The position numbers and the translations under genes are program-made. From the NCBI RefSeq assembly GCF_010499455.1, contig NZ_JAAGOH010000014.1, forward strand, positions 1 to 64,000: 64,000 bases of DNA, written 5' to 3'. Below are positions 45,556-53,478 of this stretch, in pieces. This stretch comes from Ideonella livida (lineage in GTDB: Bacteria > Pseudomonadota > Gammaproteobacteria > Burkholderiales > Burkholderiaceae_C). Numbering within the stretch: the first letter of the stretch is position 1; every line of letters begins with the position of its first letter. The notes beneath the pieces were generated by a model, which saw nothing but the letters and a program-made list of their open reading frames with translations, had not been told where the DNA came from and ran no database searches.

Positions 45556-46853
45556 ACCTGCCGCCCCCCGCCATGGTGATCGTGGGCGGCGGCCATGTGG
45601 GTGGCCGCGCCGCCCAGGCCCTGCGTGAAGGCGGCTGGACCGGCCCCATCGTGCGCATCGGGGCCGAGGCCCATCCGCCCTACGAGCGCCCGCCGCTGTC
45701 CAAGGGCCTGCTGGCCGGCCAGCAAACCGCCGCCGACTGTGCCCTGCGCCCGCCGGCTGTTGAAGCGGCCGAAGGCATCCAGGCCCTGGAAGCCTGGGCC
45801 GAGGGCCTGGACCTGGCCCGGCGCGAGGTGCTGGTGGTGGGCGGCCCGCAACGGGTGCGCCGCCGCATCCGTTTTGCCGGCCTGCTGCTGGCCACCGGCG
45901 GCCACCCGCGCCGCCTGGACGTGCCCGGGGCCGACGCCGCCGGCCTGCTGAGCCTGCGCACCTTGGACGACGCCACGGCCTTGGCGCAACGGCTGCGGGC
46001 ACCGCGCCCGGCCGGCGCCGGGCCGCTGCGCCTGGTGGTGGTGGGCGGTGGTTTCATTGGCCTGGAGGTGGCCGCCACCGCCCGCGCCCTGGGCGCCGAG
46101 GTGACGCTGCTCGAAGGCGCCCCGCGCCTGCTGGGCCGCAGCCTGCCGGCGGCCATGGCCGATCAGGTGGCCGCACTGCACCGCCGCCATGGCGTGGACC
46201 TGCGCCTGGGCTGCCCGCCGCTGGCCTTTGCCCGCCAGCCTGACGGCCGCACCCGGGTGACGCTGCCTGAAGGCGAGGCCCTGCTGGCTGATGCGGTGGT
46301 GGTGGGCATTGGCATCACCCCGGCCACCGAGCTGGCCCAGCAGGCCGGCCTGACCCTGGGACCCGGCGGCGGCATTCAGGTGGATGCCCAGTTGCAGACC
46401 AGTGCCCCCGGCATCTACGCCGCCGGCGATGTGGCCGAGTTCCCCAGCCCCTTGAGCGGCGCGCTCATCCGCCAGGAGACCTGGCTGAACGCCGACACCC
46501 AGGCCCGTGTGGCGGCGGCCAACCTGCTGGGCCAGGGCCTGCGTTATGAGCAGCCGGCCGGGTTCTGGTCAGACCAGTACGGCCACCAGGTGCAGGTGGC
46601 CGGCGAGCCGGCCTTGGGTGTGCGCACCGTGCGCCGCCTGCTGCGCGGTGCTGACCCGCTGGCCGACCCGCTGGGCGCGCAGATCGACTTCCACCTCAAT
46701 GCCGCCGGCCAGCTGGTGGGCGCCAGCGGCTTTGGCCCCGTGGCCGATTTGGCCAAGGAGTTCAAGCTCGCCCGCCTGTTGGTGGAGCGCCGCCGCCAGC
46801 CCCCGCCCGAGGCCCTGGCCGACCCCACCCTCAAGCTCAAGAGCCTGGCATGA
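45552..46853 (+). CDS. mocF: FAD-dependent ferredoxin reductase, MocF-like
   Basis: A 433-aa NAD(P)H:ferredoxin reductase of the BphA4/PdR type. The N-terminal FAD loop is VGGGHVGG, followed by PPYERPPLSKGLLAG. The NAD(P) loop is VVVGGGFIGLEVAATARALG (around residues 160-180). The second FAD motif is APGIYAAGDVAEF, and the C-terminal domain begins near WSDQYGHQVQVAG. It overlaps both neighbours by 4 nt (ATGA). It completes the reductase-ferredoxin-oxygenase chain. Confidence 0.82.
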   Translation: MNLPPPAMVIVGGGHVGGRAAQALREGGWTGPIVRIGAEAHPPYERPPLSKGLLAGQQTAADCALRPPAVEAAEGIQALEAWAEGLDLARREVLVVGGPQRVRRRIRFAGLLLATGGHPRRLDVPGADAAGLLSLRTLDDATALAQRLRAPRPAGAGPLRLVVVGGGFIGLEVAATARALGAEVTLLEGAPRLLGRSLPAAMADQVAALHRRHGVDLRLGCPPLAFARQPDGRTRVTLPEGEALLADAVVVGIGITPATELAQQAGLTLGPGGGIQVDAQLQTSAPGIYAAGDVAEFPSPLSGALIRQETWLNADTQARVAAANLLGQGLRYEQPAGFWSDQYGHQVQVAGEPALGVRTVRRLLRGADPLADPLGAQIDFHLNAAGQLVGASGFGPVADLAKEFKLARLLVERRRQPPPEALADPTLKLKSLA

Positions 46854-47881
46854 CGCCCGCCACCCCATCCTCCACGCCCCCAGCCACCCCGGCCACCCCC
46901 CGCCCCCTGCCCGTGGGCATCAACCTCGACGGCGTGCTGCGGCACGACGGCCTGCCCACCCCCACCGCCGGCGAGCGCTTGGCCTGGGTTGCCCGCAGCG
47001 GCGCCTTTGACTATGTGGAGAAGAACCTCGACCCGCGCGAGGACTTCAGCCCCTATCCCGCGCTGGCCGAGCAGCATGGCCTGCCCCTGGGCGTGATGGG
47101 CGGCATCTTCTGCGTGGGGCGTGATGAGGTGTTCATGCGTTGGGGCATCGCCCTGGCCGGTCGTCTGGGCGCGCGCCTGTTCAACATGCAGGTCTTTGCC
47201 CGCCATGCCGATGGCCACACCCTGAGCGACGAGGAGCTGATGGCCTTCTACCTGGACGCGCTGGACCACGGCACCCGCGCCGGCTGCCTGCCCAGCCTGG
47301 AGGTGCATGTGGACATGTGGAACGAGCGCTTCCGCCGCGTGGCCGCTGTGGGCGAGCGGCTGGCGCAGCGCCACCTGCCCCTGCGCCTGACGCTGGACCA
47401 CTCGCACCTGATCTTCAAGCTGGGCCAGGCGGCCGAACTGGCCGCCAGCGGCCTGGCCGACGCGCCCGACGGCGGCCACGCCCTGCTGGCGCCCGACGGG
47501 GCAGCCACCCTCTACCGCGACTTGCTGCGTGAGGGCTGGGTGGTGCACGCCCACGCCCGCAGCGTGGCCCCCGGCGTGGCGTGCAACCCGGTGCAGCAGC
47601 GTGCCCCGGGCGTGCCCGGCCGCGCCATCCAGTACCCCTTCATCGAGCCGCCGCCCGGCAGCTTCCACACCGACTGGCAGGCCCAGCGGCTGGAACCCTG
47701 GAAGCAGGCCGTGCGCGACCTGCTGCACTGGATGCGCACCGAGCCCCACCGCGCCCCGCAACAGATCTCCTGCGAGTTCATCCCCTTCCCCGACTACGGC
47801 GGCGGCGCCCGCTACGACATCATGGGTCAGAACATCGCCTGCGCCCATTGGCTGCGGCAGCACTGGGCCGCGTTGCATTGA
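46850..47881 (+). CDS. TIM-barrel protein of the xylose-isomerase-like superfamily
   Basis: A 343-aa barrel protein, fourth gene of the oxygenase operon, overlapping the reductase stop by 4 nt. A proline/threonine-rich leader of about 18 residues precedes the barrel, which begins VGINLDGVLRHDG. Potential metal or substrate residues occur in EVHVDMW, LTLDHSHLIFK, VVHAHARSV and SCEFIPFPDYGG. The sequence is divergent from IolE, IolH and IolI. An isomerase, epimerase or dehydratase acting on the demethylated cyclitol is a reasonable guess, but no specific family was recognised. Confidence 0.7.
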   Translation: MTPATPSSTPPATPATPRPLPVGINLDGVLRHDGLPTPTAGERLAWVARSGAFDYVEKNLDPREDFSPYPALAEQHGLPLGVMGGIFCVGRDEVFMRWGIALAGRLGARLFNMQVFARHADGHTLSDEELMAFYLDALDHGTRAGCLPSLEVHVDMWNERFRRVAAVGERLAQRHLPLRLTLDHSHLIFKLGQAAELAASGLADAPDGGHALLAPDGAATLYRDLLREGWVVHAHARSVAPGVACNPVQQRAPGVPGRAIQYPFIEPPPGSFHTDWQAQRLEPWKQAVRDLLHWMRTEPHRAPQQISCEFIPFPDYGGGARYDIMGQNIACAHWLRQHWAALH

Positions 47882-47914
47882 GGCGCGCCGCGCCGCTCGG
47901 TGCGGTCGGTCCGG

Positions 47915-48388
47915 TCAGTCCGGCCCGCCCCGGTGCAAGCCGTCGGCGGCCGGGCCGCCCGGGGGCGGGCAGGGCGATTCGGCGGCGCCGGGGGCGCCGT
48001 GGCTCAGCCGCTCCAGGATGCCGCAGTGGGCCACATCGCCATGGGCGGCGGCGCAGGCCTGGCGCAGGGCCAGCAACTGGGCTTCCAGCGCCTGCAGCTC
48101 GGCAATGCGCCGCGCCACATGGCCGATGTGCGCGTCCAGCAGGGTGTTGACCTCGGCGCAGTCGGCCTGGGGTTGATCCTTCAGTTGCAGCAGCTGGCGG
48201 ATCTCGTCCAGGTTCATGCCCAGCGCCCGCCCCCGGCGGACAAAGGCCAGGCGCTCGGCATGCGCCTCACCGTACAGGCGGTAATTGCTGCCGGTGCGCG
48301 GCGGCGCGGGCAGCAGGCCCTGGCGCTCGTAGTAGCGGATGGTTTCCACCGGGGTGCCGGTACGCTGGGCCAAATCTCCAATCTTCAT
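47915..48388 (-). CDS. MerR-family metal-responsive regulator (CadR/PbrR-like)
   Basis: A 157-aa MerR protein with the N-terminal winged helix (MKIGDLAQRTGTPVETIRYYE) and dimerisation helix. Cysteines at 77, 112 and 122 resemble the metal-binding Cys set of Cd(II)/Pb(II)-responsive CadR/PbrR (77, 112, about 119). The C-terminal tail has a further Cys and is proline/glycine-rich. No efflux pump or metallochaperone gene is next to it; it sits convergent with the oxygenase operon. Regulator class is firm; metal identity is tentative. Confidence 0.8.
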   Translation of the reverse strand: MKIGDLAQRTGTPVETIRYYERQGLLPAPPRTGSNYRLYGEAHAERLAFVRRGRALGMNLDEIRQLLQLKDQPQADCAEVNTLLDAHIGHVARRIAELQALEAQLLALRQACAAAHGDVAHCGILERLSHGAPGAAESPCPPPGGPAADGLHRGGPD

Positions 48389-48425
48389 GCCCCGATTCTG
48401 CGGCCTGGGGGCCGCAGGTCGGGCG

Positions 48426-49343
48426 TCAGCCCAGGTGGCGGTTCACCAGCGCCTGGAGCTGATCGCGCATGAAGCGGCTGGAATCCGCCGCGCGGTCTTC
48501 CCAGGCGAAGACGCAGGCCGAGATCAAGCCGTCAAAGCCCACCTCACCCAGGGTCTTGAACAGGGTCTCGAAGTCCACCTCACCCTGGCCGATGTCCAGG
48601 TGCTGGTGCACGCGGACCTGGCTGCTGCCAGGCGGGTTGACGATGTAGCGCAGCTGGCTGCTCTTCTTGTGGTTGAAGGTGTCGGCCACGCGCACATGGG
48701 CCAGCAAGTCGCCGGCTTCGCGCACCATCGCGGCCACATCTTCTCCGTAATAGAAGGTGTGCGGGGCGATGAAACTGAGCTTCAGGGCCTGGGAGCCGAG
48801 GTTGCGCACGATGTCGCAGGCGGGCTGGTAGGTCTCGATCCAGTCTTCGGGGTGCGGCTCCACGCTCAGCGTGATGCCTTCGCGCTCCAAGATCGGCAGC
48901 AACTCGTCCATGGAGCGGAACCAGGCGGCTTCGCAGGCTTCCTTGGTGTTGAGGTTCAAGGCGGTGCCGGCGGTGGCGGCCACGCTGCGCTCGGGCGAGG
49001 CACCGCGGCCGAATTCGCTGACCATGAGGCGGCAGTCCATCTCCACCGCCACTTCAATGGCCTTCTTCCAGCAGCGCACGGCCCACTGGCGCTCGTCTTC
49101 AAACGGGCTGGCCCAGCGGTACATGGGCTGCAGGCTGGCCAGGCCCACGCCGGCTGAGCGCATGGCGGCCTTGAAGGCGGCCATGCGCGGTGCGGTGGCG
49201 CGGGGCATGACCCACCAGTCCAGAAAGTCGCTGCGGGGCGAGAGTTCGATCTGGTCATAGCCCAGCTCGGCCACCGCGCCGGGCAGTTCGCTCAGGCTCA
49301 GGTGGCGGATCATGTAGGGATCCAGCGCGATCTGCATGCTCAT
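48426..49343 (-). CDS. IolH-like sugar phosphate isomerase/epimerase (TIM barrel)
   Basis: A 305-aa xylose-isomerase-like barrel. The N-terminus, IALDPYMIRHLSLSELPGAVAELGYDQIELSPRSDF, in two stretches, resembles IolH proteins from inositol operons. Putative metal ligands are in LMVSEFGRG, LSVEPHPEDWIE, SFIAPHTFYYG and HQHLDIGQGEVDF. It is the last gene of the minus-strand operon with a MocA-like dehydrogenase and MocC-like barrel, and a hairpin repeat separates it from the dehydrogenase. Exact reaction unknown even for the family. Confidence 0.78.
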   Translation of the reverse strand: MSMQIALDPYMIRHLSLSELPGAVAELGYDQIELSPRSDFLDWWVMPRATAPRMAAFKAAMRSAGVGLASLQPMYRWASPFEDERQWAVRCWKKAIEVAVEMDCRLMVSEFGRGASPERSVAATAGTALNLNTKEACEAAWFRSMDELLPILEREGITLSVEPHPEDWIETYQPACDIVRNLGSQALKLSFIAPHTFYYGEDVAAMVREAGDLLAHVRVADTFNHKKSSQLRYIVNPPGSSQVRVHQHLDIGQGEVDFETLFKTLGEVGFDGLISACVFAWEDRAADSSRFMRDQLQALVNRHLG

Positions 49344-49374
49344 GGTGCTTGCTCCTCAGTCCAAAGTTCACGGT

Positions 49375-49443
49375 CTCAAGAAAGCGCAGGGCCGCCCCGA
49401 GCTTTCTTGACCCCCTCGGGGGGCCTGACGTCCGAAGGGCGGC
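49375..49443. repeat. Dispersed hairpin repeat, copy 2 (inverted relative to copy 1)
   Basis: The reverse complement of 35491-35563 with a few changes. Arms TCAAGAAAGC (49376-49385) and GCTTTCTTGA (49401-49410) enclose GGGCCGCCCC, next to CCCCCTCGGGGGG. It overlaps the last 20 or so codons of the dehydrogenase gene and supplies its stop codon. Confidence 0.75.
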
Positions 49444-50626
49444 AGGTTTGGGGGTCGTCATATCGCACCCACACGCCGCCCTGGTCGGCGGAACGCACGC
49501 AGTGCTCCACCCAGCGCACCCCCTGCACGCCGGCGTGCACGTCGGGGTAGCGCAGGCGGGCCAAGCGGGCGGTGTCGCCCCGGTCGGTGGCGTCCATGGC
49601 CAGGGCAAAACGGCGGTAGAGATTGCTCCAGGCCTCGAACAGGCCTTCGGGGTGACCGCCGCCAATGCGGTCATCGGCCAGCGCCGCCGGGTGCAGGTAG
49701 CCCATGCCGCGCTCCAAGATGCGCACCGGCTCGCCCTGCACCTCCAGGCGCAGCTGGTTGGGCTGCTCGTCCCACCATTCCAGGCTGGCCCGGCTGCCGA
49801 TCACACGGATCTTCTGCCCGTGCATGGAGCCCGCGTTGACCGCGCTGGACCACACCGTGCCCACCGCGCCGCCGTGGTACTTCATCAGGGTGAAGGCGTT
49901 GTCTTCCAGCGGCGCGCGGCTGGCCACAAAACTCTGGCGCGTGCACAGCAGGGATTCAATCTTCAGCTCCGGCAGCATCACCTCAGACAGGTACAGCGGG
50001 TGCGTGCCCACGTCGCCCAGCACGTAGCTGGGGCCGGCCATGGCCGGGTCCACCCGCCAGCGGGTGGCGGGGTTGTCGGCCTCGGCCGCCGCGCTGTGAA
50101 AGCCGTGGGCAAACTGCATCTGCACGATGCGGATCTCGCCCAGCGCGCCGGCAGCAATCAGCTCACGCGCCTCTTCAATCAGCTGGTGGCCGGCGTAGCC
50201 GTAGGTCACGCCCAGCACCTTGCGCTGCTGCTCGCTCAAGGCTTGCAGCTCCAGCGCCTGGGCGGTGGTGAAGCACAGGGGCTTCTCGCACACCACATGC
50301 AGGCCGGCCAGCAAGGCGGCCCTGCAGATGGCGTAGTGCGTGCCATTGGGCGTGGCCACCGAGACGGCCTGAATGCCATCGGGACGCTGCGCCTCGGCGG
50401 CGAACATCTCGGCATAGGTGGCGTAGCAGCGCTCGGGCGCCAGGCCCAGGCGGGTGCCAAAGGCGCGGCCGGCGGCCGGGTCCAGGTCAAAGGCGCCGGC
50501 CTGCAGGGCGAAATGGCCGTCGCGCAGGGCGGCCGAGCGGTGGATGTAGCCAATCTGGCTGCTCTTGCCACCGCCTACCATGCCCCAGCGCAGCGGGGCG
50601 GCCAGTTCTTGTTCACCGTTGATCAT
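49376..50626 (-). CDS. Gfo/Idh/MocA-family dehydrogenase (inositol/inosamine dehydrogenase-like)
   Basis: An NAD(P)-dependent oxidoreductase of 416 aa. The Rossmann domain (GMVGGGKSSQIGYIHRSAAL; VSVATPNGTHYAICRAALLAGLHV in segments; CEKPLCFT with the conserved Lys) is followed by the catalytic region with DVGTHPLYL. It is related to MocA/IolG/IolW enzymes that oxidise inositols to inososes. The ATG at 50626 follows GGAG. The last residues (about 397-416, RPSDVRPPEGVKKARG) are encoded by a dispersed repeat and are probably a non-native tail. It is the only candidate here for the first step missing from the iolCDEB operon. Confidence 0.85.
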   Translation of the reverse strand: MINGEQELAAPLRWGMVGGGKSSQIGYIHRSAALRDGHFALQAGAFDLDPAAGRAFGTRLGLAPERCYATYAEMFAAEAQRPDGIQAVSVATPNGTHYAICRAALLAGLHVVCEKPLCFTTAQALELQALSEQQRKVLGVTYGYAGHQLIEEARELIAAGALGEIRIVQMQFAHGFHSAAAEADNPATRWRVDPAMAGPSYVLGDVGTHPLYLSEVMLPELKIESLLCTRQSFVASRAPLEDNAFTLMKYHGGAVGTVWSSAVNAGSMHGQKIRVIGSRASLEWWDEQPNQLRLEVQGEPVRILERGMGYLHPAALADDRIGGGHPEGLFEAWSNLYRRFALAMDATDRGDTARLARLRYPDVHAGVQGVRWVEHCVRSADQGGVWVRYDDPQTCRPSDVRPPEGVKKARGGPALS

Positions 50627-50695
50627 GTGTCTTGTCTCCGTGGTGTGTGGGGTGGCCGCGTGGAGGGCGGCGCAATGCAATGCGGGGCAAAGGGG

Positions 50696-51625
50696 TCACG
50701 CAAACCCGATGCCGCGCAGGTACTCGCGGCTGGCGCGCACATCGCGCAGGCTGGTGTCGGCGTGGCGCGGGTCGCGTTCTTGCTCCACGGTGATGGCGCC
50801 TTGGTAGCCGATGTCCAGCAGCGTCTGGCGGATGGCGGGGTAATCCAGCGCGCCCTGGCCCATGGGGCACATCACCCCCTGGGCACAGGCATCAAAAAAG
50901 CGCACCGGCTCGCCCGCCAGGATCCGCGCCAGGCGCTCGGCGTTCACATCCTTGAAGTGCACATAGTCCAGCCGGGCGGCGTGCTCGCGCAGCCAGGCCT
51001 GAGGGTTCATGCCGGAATAGAACAGGTGGCCGGTGTCCAGGCACAGGCCGGCCTCGTCGTGCGGCACCTCGGCCACCAGCCGGCGAATCTCGTCGTCAAA
51101 CTCGATGAAGCCCCCGGCATGCGGGTGGATGACGGCGCGCACGCCGTGGCGGTCGCGCGCCAGCCGGGCCAAGGTGCGGATGTGTTCCACCATGCGGCGC
51201 CAGTCGGCTTCAGCCAGTCGCGGCGCCTGGGCACTGCGGCCGGCGGCCAGGTCACGCGCCAGGCTGCCCCAGTCGATCAGCACCAGATAGGGCGCCGGGT
51301 GGGCCTTGCCCGCATCGGCCGGCGGGGCGGGCAGCTGCTTGAGCAAGGCGCAGATCTGGTCGGCCTGGGTCCGCAGCTTCTCCAAGTTCTCGGGGCTCAC
51401 CAGATCGTCAAAGATCGTGCCGGCCACGATGTGCAGGCCACGCTGGCGCAACTCGGCGCCCAGGCGGGTGGGGTCCTGGGGCAGGTAGCCCCAGGGGCCC
51501 AGCTCCAGCCCGGCGTAGCCCGCGGCGGCGGCTTCGTCCAGCACCTTGGTCCAGGGGGGCAGGTGGGGGTTGCGCACGTCGTCCACCCCCCAGCAGCAGG
51601 GGGCGCTTGTGATGCGTTGGGTCAT
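50696..51625 (-). CDS. IolE/MocC-like TIM-barrel protein
   Basis: A 309-aa xylose-isomerase-like barrel of the IolE/MocC group. Its N-terminus (SAPCCWGVDDVRNPHLPPW) and LELGPWGYLPQDP match proteins annotated as rhizopine catabolism MocC. Metal-site segments are IHPHAGGFIE, LCLDTGHLFYSG, YVHFKDVN and a C-terminal ITVEQERDP. It begins the minus-strand operon and diverges from the second LacI gene. A dehydratase or isomerase acting on an inosose or keto-inosamine is likely; it differs enough from iolE to suggest another substrate. Confidence 0.78.
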   Translation of the reverse strand: MTQRITSAPCCWGVDDVRNPHLPPWTKVLDEAAAAGYAGLELGPWGYLPQDPTRLGAELRQRGLHIVAGTIFDDLVSPENLEKLRTQADQICALLKQLPAPPADAGKAHPAPYLVLIDWGSLARDLAAGRSAQAPRLAEADWRRMVEHIRTLARLARDRHGVRAVIHPHAGGFIEFDDEIRRLVAEVPHDEAGLCLDTGHLFYSGMNPQAWLREHAARLDYVHFKDVNAERLARILAGEPVRFFDACAQGVMCPMGQGALDYPAIRQTLLDIGYQGAITVEQERDPRHADTSLRDVRASREYLRGIGFA

Positions 51626-51697
51626 GGTGTGTGTTGACAGGTCAGAAGGGAGGCCTCACCCCGCAACGCTGCGGAGTGGCTGGCCGCCATGCTAAAA

Positions 51698-51772
51698 ATG
51701 AAAAATGGCTTTCATGTCATGGCTCACTTGAAACCTGTCATAAGCTGTCAAACCGCCATGAAGGGTTGACAG
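51698..51772. promoter_or_regulatory. Divergent MocC-like / LacI2 control region with two palindromes
   Basis: A perfect repeat ATGAAA-AATGGC-TTTCAT is at 51698-51715. A second, CTGTCAAACC (51745-51754) and GGGTTGACAG (51763-51772), has one mismatch across an 8-bp centre. TTGACAGG also occurs at about 51635. The 253-bp gap between start codons holds nothing else recognised. Either palindrome could be the LacI2 operator. Confidence 0.55.
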
Positions 51773-51878
51773 GCTCGGGCCCGGGTTCTCCCGCGCGCTG
51801 CCGTGGTGCCCGGTGGCACCCATGCCCCGTTGGCCCCAGCCATCGCTGCCGATCACTCACCCTCCACCCCTGCCCGCC

Positions 51879-53042
51879 ATGTGCCCCGATTTGCCGATGG
51901 ATCCCCTCGACACCGCGTCGGTTGACGCCGCCGCCGAACTGGCTGAACCGGCTGACGGCGCCCCCACCCGCCGCCGCCTGGGCCGCGCCACACTGGAAGA
52001 CATTGCCCAGGCCGCCGGCGTGAGCCTGTCCACCGTGGACCGCCTGCTCAATGCCCGCGCCCCGGTGCGAGGTGACACGGCCGAGCGGGTGCGCGCTGCG
52101 GCCGAGCGCCTGGGTTTTCGCGCCAGCGGGGTGATTGCCCAGCGGGTGAACCAGCAGCGGCCGCGCCGGCGTTTGGGCTTTTTGCTGCAGCGCCCGGCCT
52201 CGGGCTTCTACCGGGCCCTGGGCCGGGCCCTGACCGACGCCGTGGAGCAGGCCCCCGACATCCGCGGCCAAGCCCACATCGCCTACCTGGACGACCTCTC
52301 GGCCGAGGCCGTGGCCGAGCGCATGCTGGCCTTGGGCGCCGAGGTGGACGCCCTGGCCGTGGTGGCGGCCGACCACCCCCGGGTGCACGCCGCCATGGCC
52401 AGCCTGCAGGCGCGCGGCGTGCCGGTGTTTGCGCTGGTTTCTGAGCTGAGCAGCCCGCTGTGCGCCGGCTTTGTGGGGCCCGATTCACGCAAGGTGGGCC
52501 GCAGCGCCGCGTGGTTCATCGCCGGCCTGGCGCGCACCCCGGGGCCGGTGGCCATTTTTGTGGGCACGCACCGGTTTCAGTGCCAAGAGCTCAGTGAAAT
52601 GAGCTTTCGCTCCTACATGCGCGAGCACGCCCCCGGCTTTGAGGTGCTGGAGCCGGTGATGACGCTGGACAGCCCCACGATGGCCGAAGAAGCCATGCGA
52701 TCCCTGCTGCTGCGCCACCCCGACCTGCGCGGTTTTTATGTGGACGGCGGCGGCATTGAAGGCGTGCTGCGCGCCTTGCCCGCCGCCCGCGCCGAGGGCC
52801 TGCTGGCCGAGCAGACCGAACCGCTCATTGGCGTGGCCCACGACCTCACCCCCGACACCCTGGCCGGCCTGCAGACCGGGGCCCTGCACGCCGTGCTCTC
52901 TATGCCCCGCCCCCAACTGGCCCAGGGCCTGGTGCGCGGCATGGTGGACGCCCTGGCCAGCGCCGAATCGGCCACCGGCCCCAGCCACCGCCCGCTGCGG
53001 CTCATCTTGCCGCTGGAGACGTGGACGCCCGAGAGCGTGTGA
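51879..53042 (+). CDS. LacI-family regulator 2 of the moc-like locus
   Basis: A LacI-type regulator of 387 aa from ATG 51879; ATG 51897 is also possible and neither has a good ribosome site. An acidic/Pro-rich leader precedes the helix-turn-helix TLEDIAQAAGVSLSTVDRLLNAR. The effector domain shares EMSFRSYMREHAPGF, FVG-D and DAxGG-type stretches with LacI 1 at 42.8 kb. It diverges from the MocC-like/MocA-like/IolH-like operon and probably regulates it. Confidence 0.88.
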   Translation: MCPDLPMDPLDTASVDAAAELAEPADGAPTRRRLGRATLEDIAQAAGVSLSTVDRLLNARAPVRGDTAERVRAAAERLGFRASGVIAQRVNQQRPRRRLGFLLQRPASGFYRALGRALTDAVEQAPDIRGQAHIAYLDDLSAEAVAERMLALGAEVDALAVVAADHPRVHAAMASLQARGVPVFALVSELSSPLCAGFVGPDSRKVGRSAAWFIAGLARTPGPVAIFVGTHRFQCQELSEMSFRSYMREHAPGFEVLEPVMTLDSPTMAEEAMRSLLLRHPDLRGFYVDGGGIEGVLRALPAARAEGLLAEQTEPLIGVAHDLTPDTLAGLQTGALHAVLSMPRPQLAQGLVRGMVDALASAESATGPSHRPLRLILPLETWTPESV

Positions 53043-53046
53043 GCGC

Positions 53047-53478
53047 ATGACAGCACTCAGGCCTACACCCCCGCGCGACGCCAGACCGGCGGACCCCTGG
53101 CAGCCCTATCGCCGCCTGCAGCGCCGCGCCATGGCCGGCCTGCTGCTGGGCCTCCCACTCACCATTGCCGGCATGGCGGGGCTCAAGGCCGTGGGCGCCT
53201 TGGCGGTGTTGCCCCTAGCGCCCGCCGTTCAGTTGCTGCTGGCCGTGTTGCTGTGGGCCCTGGGCTGGGGTCGCAGCGTTTGGCGTCTGCTGCATTGGCC
53301 CTGCCCCCGCTGCGGCCGTGCCTGGCTGGCCCCGCAAAGCCCCCAGTTCCACGCCGGCTGCTTGTCACCGCGTTGCTGCGGGCACTGCGGGCTGGCGCTG
53401 TGGGCGGTAGCGGGGCCGGAAGTCCCGAGAGGCGCAGTACATTTGCAGCACAAGACCAAATGGGGTGCTCGGCCATGA
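53047..53478 (+). CDS. Small membrane protein with zinc-ribbon-like cysteines
   Basis: A 143-aa protein of unknown family. Two hydrophobic segments (about residues 30-50 and 55-75) are followed by CPRCG, then CCGHCG, a four-Cys zinc-ribbon-like pair. It starts 4 bp after the LacI gene. The last 25 or so residues (from GPEVPRG on) are low in similarity to any pattern and run into the start of the defence island, where its TGA overlaps the next ATG. The natural C-terminus may have been replaced at the island junction. Confidence 0.55.
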   Translation: MTALRPTPPRDARPADPWQPYRRLQRRAMAGLLLGLPLTIAGMAGLKAVGALAVLPLAPAVQLLLAVLLWALGWGRSVWRLLHWPCPRCGRAWLAPQSPQFHAGCLSPRCCGHCGLALWAVAGPEVPRGAVHLQHKTKWGARP

